A stretch of 64,000 nucleotides of DNA. Origin: Kofleriaceae bacterium (lineage in GTDB: Bacteria; Myxococcota_A; Polyangia; Haliangiales; Haliangiaceae). A model generated the notes under the pieces. That model worked only from the letters and a program-made list of their open reading frames with translations, was not told where the DNA came from and made no database searches. Position numbers and translations under genes: made by a program. The stretch lies in the NCBI GenBank assembly GCA_024762925.1, contig JANTGM010000006.1, positions 1-64,000 on the forward strand. The letters run 5' to 3'. Below, piece after piece: positions 53,388 through 62,015 of this stretch; within the stretch, counting starts at the first letter, position 1; each line of letters starts with the position of its first letter.

Positions 53388-54142
53388 TAGAACGCAGGGG
53401 CAATAGCCTTTGGGTCATCCGTCATGATGCCATCGGCGCCGAGCGCAAGAAGCGTCTTTGCTTTCTCGAGAGAATTAATCGTCCAGAAATCCACTCTCGC
53501 CCCCACCGCATGAAGCTTGGCAATGCTCTCCCGAGTTGCCAGTTGGATGGAGCCCACGCTTGTTGGTATCTGCGCGGCCCTTCCGCGATACGGCCAGGGG
53601 TTCACGAGCCATGAGGGCGCAAAGAGCGCAGCGCCAAGCTCAATTGGCCCCATCACCGTCGTGCCCGAGTAGCCCGCTAGCCGGACGTGAAGCACCGTTG
53701 CCTGAGAAAAACTCCCAAGCACGACTCGGTCTTCGGCACCAGCGTCGCGCACAATCCGCAGGACCTTTCTAACAATTGAAGGCGAGTGCTGCTTCAAATC
53801 GACGTTTATGAGCGTGTCGGGAAAGTGCTCCAGGATTTCCGCAAACCTGGGAATTCGAAACTCGCCTCCCGCGAAAGGGCGATTGCCATCAGCATCAACA
53901 AAGCCCCATCCTGCATCCCAGTTGCGAACCTGAGAGTAGGGCGTGTCTTTTAGCGCGAGAGACTCTCGGCACATTCGCTGCCCATCTGGATCATGTGAGA
54001 CAACGACTTCACCATCACTCGTTGCATGCACATCCATCTCGAGAGCGTGCACCCCATATGTTAGTGCGCGTTCAAAGCTCAAAATGGTGTTCTCGGGCAG
54101 CTCGGCAGCGGCCCCGCGATGGGCGTAGAGCCGCCGCGTCAC
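53384..54142 (-). CDS. Glycerophosphodiester phosphodiesterase (GDPD)
   Basis: A 252-residue protein with the GDPD TIM-barrel pattern: YAHRGAAAELPENT (H8 catalytic), ALEMDVHATSDGEVVVSHDPDG (metal E35 and D37, catalytic H50), INVDLKQH, WTINSLEKAKTLLALGADGIMTDDP. It hydrolyses glycerophosphodiesters to glycerol-3-phosphate and alcohol. No signal peptide. GTG start overlaps the preceding SlyD-like gene's stop by 4 bases (GTGA), so they form a small operon. The 3' end overlaps the HDAC fragment on the opposite strand by 4 bases. Confidence 0.93.
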   Translation of the reverse strand: MTRRLYAHRGAAAELPENTILSFERALTYGVHALEMDVHATSDGEVVVSHDPDGQRMCRESLALKDTPYSQVRNWDAGWGFVDADGNRPFAGGEFRIPRFAEILEHFPDTLINVDLKQHSPSIVRKVLRIVRDAGAEDRVVLGSFSQATVLHVRLAGYSGTTVMGPIELGAALFAPSWLVNPWPYRGRAAQIPTSVGSIQLATRESIAKLHAVGARVDFWTINSLEKAKTLLALGADGIMTDDPKAIAPAFY

Positions 54143-54618
54143 TCGCTCTCGCTCAATAGATCGGATGGCAGAGGTGGCGGTGCTGGGTCCGTCACCGCAA
54201 GAACCTCCACGTCAAACGCGATGTTCTTGTCGGCGAGTGGATGGCATAGGACTGCTTTCACTTCGTCATCGCCCACTTCAACGATCTCAATGCGAACCTC
54301 TTGGCCCTCGCTACCAGCCAAGAAGCTGCTGCCCACCTTGAGTTCGGCGTCCTTGGGAAACTCGTTTCTTGGAATGCTCTTATCGTGGCGATGAGCATCG
54401 CCGCCAAAGGCTTTCTTCGCGGGAATCAGACCGTTCTTTTTAGCGCCGGCCTCAAGTCCCTCGAGCTCTTCTTCGAGTCCCTCGAGCATGTTGCCGGCAC
54501 CATGGAAGTACTCGACAGCGCTTTCTTCGAGAACATCGCCATCCTCGACCTGAAGCTTGACCTTGATACGTACTCGTCTGTTCTTCTCGATCTTCACCGC
54601 ACACAAGCGTATCGCCAT
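54139..54618 (-). CDS. SlyD/FKBP-like peptidyl-prolyl isomerase
   Basis: A 159-residue protein with FKBP-type SlyD features: RVRIKVKLQVEDGDVLEES at the start of the fold, FHGAGNMLEGLEEELEGLEAGAKK (the SlyD FKBP core with MLEGLEE), an insert-in-flap region, then DEVKAVLCHPLADKNIAFDVEVLAV. It assists protein folding by cis-trans prolyl isomerisation. The Met at 54618 (MAIRLCAVKIEKNRR) is chosen; a GTG at 54594 is an alternative. No His-rich metal tail of E. coli SlyD. Coupled to the GDPD gene by a 4-base overlap. Confidence 0.88.
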   Translation of the reverse strand: MAIRLCAVKIEKNRRVRIKVKLQVEDGDVLEESAVEYFHGAGNMLEGLEEELEGLEAGAKKNGLIPAKKAFGGDAHRHDKSIPRNEFPKDAELKVGSSFLAGSEGQEVRIEIVEVGDDEVKAVLCHPLADKNIAFDVEVLAVTDPAPPPLPSDLLSESE

Positions 54619-54774
54619 CGAACCCGTGTGGCGATCCTCACCGATCCGAATTGAGCATGTGAACTCGCAGATACAGTGAGAACCAAAGCCGACGATTTTG
54701 CCCAAAATCGCCTACTAGATTTCAGGAACTTGCGATCGGCACAATCCTGGCACTATCTTAGGTTGAGTAGTTAA

Positions 54775-55248
54775 GTGTCCTACCTTAGATTACATGCAGT
54801 ACTTCTTGCTTTTGCAGTTCTTGTGGTCTCAGCCTGCTCCTCTGCAACGCCCAAAATGAAGGTGTTGGGAGTGAAAGCCCCACGAATTCAACAGCTTGAG
54901 AAGCCCTCCATGAAGGTCTTTGTCGAAGTTCACAACCCGACCTCACAGAATCTCAACCTTCAGCGCCTTCAGTACCGCCTGATCGCAGAGGAATGGTTCG
55001 ATTCTAAGGGCGAGGTCAAAGTTGGTCGGATCATCACAGCTGGCGCTTCTGCTGTCGTTGAGATTTTGGTGCCTGTGACGGAGGGAGCAGAGCAGGGCAG
55101 GATGCGAGGTGTCCCCTACACCCTTGATGCTCGCCTCTTTGCTGTTGCCGATAAGACGCAACGCTCCTGGAAGCTGAGCGCTAAGGGAGCTTTGGCCGCT
55201 TCACAGGCCTCGCGAATCCGTCCAACGCAAGTCGCCGATCGCTACTGA
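54775..55248 (+). CDS. LEA14-like lipoprotein
   Basis: A 157-residue lipoprotein (lipobox VSAC, Cys about 21) with a beta-rich domain (about 35-135) of the LEA type 2 / water-stress form: APRIQQLEKPSMKVFVEVHNPTSQNLNL, then a conserved turn region. Such domains are found in bacterial outer membrane lipoproteins of unknown function. Start codon is GTG at 54775; no obvious ribosome binding site. It is 57 bases ahead of bioB on the same strand, but no functional link is evident. Confidence 0.72.
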   Translation: MSYLRLHAVLLAFAVLVVSACSSATPKMKVLGVKAPRIQQLEKPSMKVFVEVHNPTSQNLNLQRLQYRLIAEEWFDSKGEVKVGRIITAGASAVVEILVPVTEGAEQGRMRGVPYTLDARLFAVADKTQRSWKLSAKGALAASQASRIRPTQVADRY

Positions 55249-55304
55249 GCGGTCCTGGAATCCACAACTGGCGAATGGGCCGGGAACCGGGCTAGGTTGC
55301 GGGC

Positions 55305-56381
55305 ATGTCTGATGTTTCCGCGAGTCCCCTCGGCCGAACAAACCTCTGGGAGAGCTTCGCTGATCGCGCTCTTTGTGGCGAGCAACTCACGCGCAGCGAA
55401 TGCCTTGAGGTGCTACACGCCGAAGAAGATGAACTCTTGCCACTGCTGCATGCTGCATTCCGCGTTCGCAAAACACACTATGGGCGCAAGGTTCACATTC
55501 AGGTTTTGGAGAACGCCAAGGTTGGTGCTTGTCCGGAGGACTGTGGATTTTGCTCGCAAAGTTCAAAGCAGGGGGAAGGAGCAGGTAGTCCGTCGGGCGA
55601 AGAACCCATGGAGAGCGTTGAAGCCCTCGTGAGTGCTGCCTCGCAAGCAGCGGGGATTCGTGCAAAACGCTTCTGCATGGTGACAGCGACCCGTGGCCCA
55701 TCCGAGAAGGATCTCGACATCATCTGCGAGGCGGCCAAGCAAATCAAAGAGAAGCACGACATAGAGTTATGCGCATCCCTGGGGCTTCTCACGGAGAAGA
55801 AGGCAAAGCGCTTAGCCGAAGCGGGTATCGATCGCTTCAACCACAACTTGGAAACAAGCGAGCGCTACTTCGACAAGGTTGTGAGCACTCACAGCTGGGC
55901 CGACCGGGTGAAAACGGTCGAACTTGCCAAGGCGTCGGGCATGGAAACCTGTTGTGGTGGCATTGTTGGTCTGGGCGAAAGCGAAGAGGATCTCATCGAC
56001 TTGGTGATCGCATTGCGCGAGCTCAAGGTGGACTCTGTCCCAGTAAACTTCTTAGACCCTCGCCCTGGTACTGCACTGGCTGCGCATCAGCGCATCAACC
56101 CTCGCTACGCGCTGCGAGCCCTTTGCTTGTTCCGCTTCATGTGTCCAGCGGCCGATGTACGCGTCGCAGGCGGTCGAGAAGTCAACCTTCGCTCCATGCA
56201 AGGAATGGCGCTATACCCCGCCAACTCAATCTTCACAGCGGGATACCTAACAACCGACGGCAATGAGCCAACTGACGACATGCGAATGATCACTGATGCA
56301 GGGTTCGAGGTGGAGTTCGATGGTGTTGAGCCTTGCCTCATGGACGCTGCGAAGAATCTCTCTCTTCCGGTCGTCAACTAG
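55305..56381 (+). CDS. bioB: Biotin synthase
   Basis: A 358-residue radical SAM enzyme. The [4Fe-4S] motif CPEDCGFC (C76, C80, C83) and the following SQSS are characteristic of BioB. Further motifs include [52 protein letters not shown] and [33 protein letters not shown]. It inserts sulfur into dethiobiotin to form biotin. No other biotin genes lie nearby. The next gene starts 14 bases after its stop. Confidence 0.96.
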   Translation: MSDVSASPLGRTNLWESFADRALCGEQLTRSECLEVLHAEEDELLPLLHAAFRVRKTHYGRKVHIQVLENAKVGACPEDCGFCSQSSKQGEGAGSPSGEEPMESVEALVSAASQAAGIRAKRFCMVTATRGPSEKDLDIICEAAKQIKEKHDIELCASLGLLTEKKAKRLAEAGIDRFNHNLETSERYFDKVVSTHSWADRVKTVELAKASGMETCCGGIVGLGESEEDLIDLVIALRELKVDSVPVNFLDPRPGTALAAHQRINPRYALRALCLFRFMCPAADVRVAGGREVNLRSMQGMALYPANSIFTAGYLTTDGNEPTDDMRMITDAGFEVEFDGVEPCLMDAAKNLSLPVVN

Positions 56382-56395
56382 GAAACGAGGTCAGC

Positions 56396-56971
56396 ATGGT
56401 GCGCATCAACAAGGTCTACACCAAAGCGGGGGATCGCGGAACAACCCAGCTTATTGGTGGCGACAAGGTCAAAAAGTACAACGCGCGGATCGATTGCTAC
56501 GGCACAGTCGACGAACTCAACGCTGCCATTGGCATGTGCTTGAGTGCCCTCGATAACAGCAAGGCCAGCGAGCAGCTCATCTCCAAGCTTGTGCGTATTC
56601 AGAATGAGCTTTTCAATGTCGGGACGCAACTCGCAACGCCAGATGCCAATCGTCGCGCAGAACTGCCAAACATTCGCCCAGAGCTCATCTCACTTCTTGA
56701 GACCGAGATGGACGCGCTAAACGAATCGCTTCCCGACCTCACATCCTTCGTGCTGCCTGGCGGAAGTGAGTGCTCGGCGCGCTTTCACGTTGCCCGGACT
56801 GTTTGCCGGCGAGCTGAGCGGATGGTGGTTGAGCTTGCAGAGGACGAGGAGGTCGATGACCTGCACATCTCCTATCTCAATCGCTTATCAGACACACTCT
56901 TTGTTTTTGGGCGCTACTGTCTTGCAGCGGATGGACTCCCAGAGCGACTCTGGGAACCCGCGTCGGTCTGA
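56396..56971 (+). CDS. pduO: ATP:cob(I)alamin adenosyltransferase (PduO type)
   Basis: A 191-residue protein with YTKAGDRGTTQLIGG (ATP-binding N-terminus), YGTVDELNAAIGM, LPGGSECSARFHVARTVCRRAERM and YLNRLSDTLFVFGRY. These are hallmarks of PduO-type adenosyltransferases, which make adenosylcobalamin. The start is ATG 56396 with GAGG 6 bases upstream. Adjacent to bioB, perhaps co-transcribed. No other cobalamin gene or B12 riboswitch was seen. Confidence 0.95.
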   Translation: MVRINKVYTKAGDRGTTQLIGGDKVKKYNARIDCYGTVDELNAAIGMCLSALDNSKASEQLISKLVRIQNELFNVGTQLATPDANRRAELPNIRPELISLLETEMDALNESLPDLTSFVLPGGSECSARFHVARTVCRRAERMVVELAEDEEVDDLHISYLNRLSDTLFVFGRYCLAADGLPERLWEPASV

Positions 56972-57103
56972 CGACCGCTAAAAGAGCACGTCGCTGCAAC
57001 GCGTATCAGGAGAACTCCTATCGCATGGAGTTGTGGATGCGCACATTATCGAGAGCGGGCGATACCCACGAGATCCAAGTAGCTGGCTGCGTTGAATTCA
57101 GGG

Positions 57104-58834
57104 CTACGAGTCCGCATCTAGCTCGGCGAGCGCAACGTCGATGCTGTCGCCTGATGGGGATGGCGGTGTGTTCATTGGAACTCTTGCGGGCGCTGGGGCA
57201 GCGCCATGCGCTGTTGAGGGTGGCGTCTTTCTGAACGCCGGCGCTGAACGTTTTGGCGGCACGGGCACAGGTGCAGATTGTCTTCCAGACCTCGCGATCG
57301 GCGCAGGCGCAGATGGCCGGGAACGTTGGGCAGCAACCGGCGCAGGTGCTGATTGACTTGCTGGTGGGCGCGGAGGAGCGGGGGAGGCCATCACAGGCGG
57401 CACTTGCGATGGACGAGCGCGGCTAGCAGGTGTCGGGACAGCGACAAGCTCCGTTGGTTCATCATCTTCTTCGTCGGCAGCGAGTGCGATAATTTCTGAG
57501 ATCTCTTGAATTGCAGGATCTGAGGCTTGCCTGGGAACCTTGGTCTTCTCGTCATTTTCATCATCGTCGCCATCGAATGCGGCCAATGGGTCATCTTCGA
57601 TTGACGCGAGCCTATCTACCCGACTGGTTTGATCGTTGTCTCCAACGCCCTCTTCCAAGTCACCAAGACCGAGAGGAGCAAAGACCCAGCGGGCGGGCTT
57701 TGGAACCGCGGCGATTTTGTTTCGCATGTCGGCCTTCGAGGCAAAGATTTCTTCTCGGCGCCCATTGTCCAAGATACGCTTGAGAACAAGTTCGCTGTCG
57801 GCAAGGGACTTCTCCGCAATCTTGGAAACCACAGGGCCGATGCGTTGAATGAGCCGCGTGACTAGCGTTGTTGGCTCGTTGTAGTTTGCTAGCGGTTGAT
57901 TGTCGAAGCGTACATCGATGAGTCTCGAACGTTGCCCAATGAGGTCAACGGTTTTCTCAGAGAAGTTCTCAACCATCTCTATCAGCTTCTTGGCATCATC
58001 ACCCGGCGCATCAAACGGCGGCGATTTTTCTCCCTTGTGCAGGCGGGTGATGCAAACACGGGGTGACGTCTGTTTGACTTGGATGTCGACGCCGCTGTCA
58101 TCCTGGTTCGATGCGGTGCTTCGCAACTGCACAATGATATCCGTACCCACGTGTTTGAGACTGGTGAGAAAAAGTGGAAAGAGTCGATAAGGCTTTAGCT
58201 TGACGCTCTTGCGCACAAAGCCTGACATCTCGGGAAGTGAGATGGTGAGCTCGGGGGCAAAGCTCGAGATCTTGATTGTCTCCTTGAAGTAGTGACCACT
58301 GGGAATGTTCGCTGAGAATCGCCAAGCCAAGCCCTGTTTGCACGATCCCAACACTTCGGCGGCGTAGGACTGTCCCTCCGCATCAATCTCGACGTTTACC
58401 GAACTCTGGCTGTCGGGAAGCCGATGATTGAGAAGGAGCGGCTCAATGAGTTTTGCGTTGCCAGCCCTCTCACGACTACGACTAGAGAGTAGGTCTTGCT
58501 CGTTCTTGGCGACCCTTTGCTTGAGTGACTCCGCAGCTCGACGGAGTGTGGCATCCGTGGCTTGTTGGATTCCTACGATGCTCTGATCTGTTGCCGACTT
58601 GCTGTTGTGACTCTTTGACTTCTCCAGCGTTGCCGTGACCGAGGCACCCAAACTCCGGAGTCTGTCGAGCTCGGCAGTGGCTTGCTTCTTGGCATCATCG
58701 GCGCCCAGTCTGGCAGTGGCTATTCGGTGTTCGGAGAGCATGACCTGGACAGCAAAATCCAAAAATTCCCGCAAAAGCTCAATGTAGTTGAGCTCAAGTC
58801 CTGAGTCTGTGGAGTCGCCGTAGAGATAAGTCAT
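57104..58834 (-). CDS. Myxococcota-type hypothetical protein with coiled coil and Pro-rich tail
   Basis: A 576-residue soluble protein. It begins MTYLYGDSTDSGLELNYIELL, a start I associate with conserved unknown proteins of myxobacteria. A probable coiled coil (about 40-120), a middle globular region with SFAPELTISLPEMSG, FPLFLTSLKHVG and VCITRLHKGEKSPPFD, a second helical part (about 270-350), then a long Pro/Ala-rich disordered tail (about 445-560) with the PSAPAPIARSGR type of repeats. No enzyme motif. Upstream is a membrane protein gene on the same strand. Confidence 0.65.
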   Translation of the reverse strand: MTYLYGDSTDSGLELNYIELLREFLDFAVQVMLSEHRIATARLGADDAKKQATAELDRLRSLGASVTATLEKSKSHNSKSATDQSIVGIQQATDATLRRAAESLKQRVAKNEQDLLSSRSRERAGNAKLIEPLLLNHRLPDSQSSVNVEIDAEGQSYAAEVLGSCKQGLAWRFSANIPSGHYFKETIKISSFAPELTISLPEMSGFVRKSVKLKPYRLFPLFLTSLKHVGTDIIVQLRSTASNQDDSGVDIQVKQTSPRVCITRLHKGEKSPPFDAPGDDAKKLIEMVENFSEKTVDLIGQRSRLIDVRFDNQPLANYNEPTTLVTRLIQRIGPVVSKIAEKSLADSELVLKRILDNGRREEIFASKADMRNKIAAVPKPARWVFAPLGLGDLEEGVGDNDQTSRVDRLASIEDDPLAAFDGDDDENDEKTKVPRQASDPAIQEISEIIALAADEEDDEPTELVAVPTPASRARPSQVPPVMASPAPPRPPASQSAPAPVAAQRSRPSAPAPIARSGRQSAPVPVPPKRSAPAFRKTPPSTAHGAAPAPARVPMNTPPSPSGDSIDVALAELDADS

Positions 58835-58875
58835 CCGAATTGTTTCCTTGGTCGCTGGACTCTCAGTGTACCCAA

Positions 58876-59577
58876 CTAGCGGCCAGGTAGTGAAAGATCC
58901 CGCACCAGAGCCAAGGCACGCCGAATCGTCTTGGCTGTGCGCTCATTTGGCGACTTGAGATATTCGTCAAAGGCTTCGGTGAGTTCGCTGATGTGAGCGG
59001 GGTTTGCACCAGCGGTGACAGTGTCGTCCAGAAGAGTACCTACGCCCACACCGGTGCGGCGATGATGTGACTCTATGAGTTCAATTCGGCCGAGTGGAAT
59101 GCGTGCGATTTCCGCCCTTGCAACGAGCCAGGCGAACCCCAGCATTGGCAGAGCCAAGAGGTCGGTGGCATCAAGCACAATGCGAGGGCGCAATCCCAAA
59201 GCCCCGATGCCCTCGAGCATGACTTGATTGCAGACCGGGCTGAGCTTGACCAATGAGAACACCAAGCCTGTCAGCACAATCGCCATAGCTGCCTTGTATC
59301 GGCGAAGCGTGAAGTCGATTGGGACGCCAAGCCTGTGGAGTCCAAGCGCTGCGCAGTCGCCAATCGCAGTGAGTAGAAGGGGAAAGAAGAGCAAACCCGC
59401 AAAGTCGCTCAGCTTCCCTGTCACCACAGGAGGTGCCCATGCACTGGGCTTTAGCCACCAGTCATTCGCGATGAGCAGGAGCAGTGCCGCCAGAGGAATG
59501 GGATGTAAGAACTCGCCAACGGGTAGGGCGCGCTGGTTTGGGCCATCGAGGCCAGCGAGTCGAGATCGCAGTGTCAT
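58876..59577 (-). CDS. Hypothetical membrane protein
   Basis: A 233-residue protein with about four helices (about 28-45, 55-75, 90-112, 135-153) in the first two-thirds. The conserved-looking segment VTGKLSDFAGLLFFPLLL (52-69) is there, followed by a soluble helical tail (about 175-230). No family name can be given. It lies 41 bases upstream of the coiled-coil protein and may be in the same operon. The first 20 residues are hydrophilic with no clear signal. Confidence 0.65.
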   Translation of the reverse strand: MTLRSRLAGLDGPNQRALPVGEFLHPIPLAALLLLIANDWWLKPSAWAPPVVTGKLSDFAGLLFFPLLLTAIGDCAALGLHRLGVPIDFTLRRYKAAMAIVLTGLVFSLVKLSPVCNQVMLEGIGALGLRPRIVLDATDLLALPMLGFAWLVARAEIARIPLGRIELIESHHRRTGVGVGTLLDDTVTAGANPAHISELTEAFDEYLKSPNERTAKTIRRALALVRDLSLPGR

Positions 59578-59662
59578 GGGAGGAAGGAGCGGGCAGATAT
59601 CGCTGCGTTGCGCTTCCGGGCATTTTGCCCTATTCCGCGGCGGCGCGCAGCGGGTGCATCTG

Positions 59663-59668
59663 TATACT
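59663..59668 (+). promoter_or_regulatory. TATACT -10-like box next to a GTG start
   Basis: TATACT precedes the GTG at 59675 by six bases, so transcription would begin at or near the start codon. No matching -35 at the usual distance was found, which lowers confidence. Confidence 0.35.
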
Positions 59669-59674
59669 CCGCCC

Positions 59675-61048
59675 GTGGCAGAAGAGGCCGAAACTGATTC
59701 GAAGGAGCAACTCGCAAAAGCCGAAGAAGAGGCTCGCGAGCGCTATACCCAAGTCATCGAGGAAATCCGAGAAGGTGCCCACGCGTTTTCTTCGGATGTG
59801 CGAAGCCAAAGTGGCATTGTTCTCGAGGAGTTCATTGATCCGGAGGGCGAGGCGGTAGCAACGCTCGCTGAGGTAGAGGGCGATGCAGGAGCGCTGGCGC
59901 TAGCCATGCCGCTCGATCTCATCACCTTTGAAACCTGGCTTCTCGGCCAAATCGGTGACGAAGAAGAACTCGACTTCGACAATCCACGTCACAAGAAGTT
60001 TTGGTTTTCTCTCGGCGCTTGGATTGGCGAGACAATGCGTCTGCGCCATGGCGGGCACTGGCTCTTTGCCGGGGACGATCCTCGTGGTTGGCGTCTGGGT
60101 TTCTCCAAAATCATGCTCGAAGTGGTTCCGCACCTCTTTGCTGAGCAACTGCTTCGCATGGGACAGGGGTCGGCGAAGAAGATGCTGGCCGAGATCGAAC
60201 GCATTCGCACCGGTCATGCTGAGCAGTCTGAGCGCGATGGTGGCAAGGAAATCGATCGCTTCACGCCGCAACACTACGTTCGCATGCACACAATGCCTTT
60301 GGGCCAGTGGATGGTCATGGACTTTGCCTACCTCGACGAGTTTTGGAACAAGAGTCCTGTGCCCGATCTCGTCAAGGAGATCAACAAGCAAGGCGAGCGC
60401 TTGGGTGAAGGCAACGCAGAGGTTATCAAACAAGTCACTGCGGCGCTCGAGAAGGCGGACCCCGCCAAGCCACTCGGTCAACAGACCGGCGACCGTGGTC
60501 TCTTTGAGGCGATTGCGCAAATCGTCGCATTGCGGCGGACAACATCGCCAATTGCGATGGACATCCTTGAGACCTTGGTGATGCCAACCATTCATATTGG
60601 CTTGCCTGAGAACTTTCCCGAACTCGATGAAGACGACATCAGCAAGATGCACAAGGGCATCGAGCTCTTTGCCCTCTTTGTCGACATTGTTCCCCACCAG
60701 CACCAAGCATGGGACGGGGGCTTTCTCGGCACCATTCCAAACGAAGACTTGGCAACGCCATATCGCGACAAGACCAAGCTCGAGGTTGGCAAAGGCGACT
60801 GGGTAATCGTCAACCCAAAGAGCTTTGTCGAGATGCTCACCGACTACTCTCCCGAGAAATTGATGGAGAAGTACGATGGTTTTGTGAAGCACGTGAGCGA
60901 GGATGAGAACGCGCCAAAACGTCGTGATGACGGTCGCATCCTCGCAGAGACCGTTTCTCGCGCCGTGGCCGAGGTCAAAGCGTGCGTCGACCTCGCGGCA
61001 GAAGATGGCAAAGTCCTGATGTTTCGCCTGCTGCCTCCTCCAGGCTGA
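59675..61048 (+). CDS. Hypothetical soluble protein
   Basis: A 457-residue protein. GTG 59675 ([12 protein letters not shown]) is taken as the start because the open frame upstream runs antisense over the membrane protein gene. It begins with a charged helix ([25 protein letters not shown]) and has conserved-looking parts: [31 protein letters not shown] (about 113-143) and [17 protein letters not shown]. No family, signal peptide or helices. TATACT lies 6 bases before the GTG, so a leaderless mRNA is possible. A clear terminator follows. Confidence 0.75.
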   Translation: MAEEAETDSKEQLAKAEEEARERYTQVIEEIREGAHAFSSDVRSQSGIVLEEFIDPEGEAVATLAEVEGDAGALALAMPLDLITFETWLLGQIGDEEELDFDNPRHKKFWFSLGAWIGETMRLRHGGHWLFAGDDPRGWRLGFSKIMLEVVPHLFAEQLLRMGQGSAKKMLAEIERIRTGHAEQSERDGGKEIDRFTPQHYVRMHTMPLGQWMVMDFAYLDEFWNKSPVPDLVKEINKQGERLGEGNAEVIKQVTAALEKADPAKPLGQQTGDRGLFEAIAQIVALRRTTSPIAMDILETLVMPTIHIGLPENFPELDEDDISKMHKGIELFALFVDIVPHQHQAWDGGFLGTIPNEDLATPYRDKTKLEVGKGDWVIVNPKSFVEMLTDYSPEKLMEKYDGFVKHVSEDENAPKRRDDGRILAETVSRAVAEVKACVDLAAEDGKVLMFRLLPPPG

Positions 61049-61077
61049 ACCCCGAAGCTCGAATGTAGGTAGATGAG

Positions 61078-61108
61078 CGCGCTGTTGGGCATTCCAACAG
61101 TGCGTTTT
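61078..61108 (+). terminator. Intrinsic terminator of the 59675 gene
   Basis: Eleven-pair stem with one G-T pair (CGCGCTGTTGG / CCAACAGTGCG, loop GCATT) then TTTT. It starts 30 bases after the stop codon. Confidence 0.8.
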
Positions 61109-61221
61109 CGTATGTGCTCTGGGTTACGTGGTGCCTTCCAACACGAAGGCTGCTCCAGGGCGTGTTTGGCGCCAGGTATGGCATAGTTCGGGCTGGCATC
61201 CTCTTTGCTCCTAGGTACCGC

Positions 61222-62013
61222 ATGTTGAACTTAGTATCTCGTACGCTTCGCACCACATTTATTCTTAGCCTCCTTCCTCTCAGCATGGCCGCCAAGGGCG
61301 ATGGTTGTGCATCAAGTTCCCAATCCGATGCGCCCGATGTACGTGGCGAGTGGGACATTACCTACGACGACTCCCTTGAAGTCACGATTCGAATTGGTGG
61401 CGAGGTCTACAATCAACAGTTGGGTGCTGCGGGAGGAGTCATCAACATTACCCACGATGGCCAGCCGCTCAGCTTCGATCTGGATTGCGAGCGCCCTGAG
61501 GTTGTATGTCCAAGTGAAGCATGGCCTGAATCAGTCGAAATCGAGCAGCGCAATGTGCAGTTTGAGCACCGCATGATTGTCACCTTGCCTCAGCAGACTT
61601 GCAGTGGTGAACTCGTGGCGCCTGCCGCAGAAGAGTGCGGGGCTGGAACCCTGAATCCCGACTGTGATGATGTGTGTGATGGTGAGGTTACCGTTGGTGA
61701 ACGAGAGACCTTTGGCATTATCGGTGAAAGCGGCGAGAGCTTCCGTCTCTACCTGGGAGCGGGCATCGCAACCAACGGCATCAACTGTGCTCTCTTGGGA
61801 ATTTCCCTAGCCGACGCCAACCTCGATAATGAGGGCGAGCCTGGCACGGAAGAGTGGCGCTCGGTTGGCATGAGCGCCGGTCTTGTAACGGTTGGCTATG
61901 GCGGGGCTTGTTTGTGGGCAGGCGATCCAGATATGGATCAGCAGCTCGAAGCCCTGGTTCTCGGAGCAAGCGTTGAGTTCCGCACGGGCTTCACCGGGCA
62001 GCGCGCCAACTAG
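61222..62013 (+). CDS. Secreted hypothetical protein
   Basis: A 263-residue protein. An N-terminal hydrophobic stretch (about 10-22, TFILSLLPLSMAA) looks like a signal peptide, with GDGCASSS just after it. The mature part is beta-rich with several Cys (DLDCERPEVVC; EECGAGTLNPDCDDVC), GEWDITYDDSLEVTI and GFTGQ at the end. ATG 61222 has AGG 9 bases upstream; the open frame starts further up without a signal. No family recognised. It converges on the beta-propeller lipoprotein gene. Confidence 0.7.
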   Translation: MLNLVSRTLRTTFILSLLPLSMAAKGDGCASSSQSDAPDVRGEWDITYDDSLEVTIRIGGEVYNQQLGAAGGVINITHDGQPLSFDLDCERPEVVCPSEAWPESVEIEQRNVQFEHRMIVTLPQQTCSGELVAPAAEECGAGTLNPDCDDVCDGEVTVGERETFGIIGESGESFRLYLGAGIATNGINCALLGISLADANLDNEGEPGTEEWRSVGMSAGLVTVGYGGACLWAGDPDMDQQLEALVLGASVEFRTGFTGQRAN

Positions 62014-62015
62014 GG

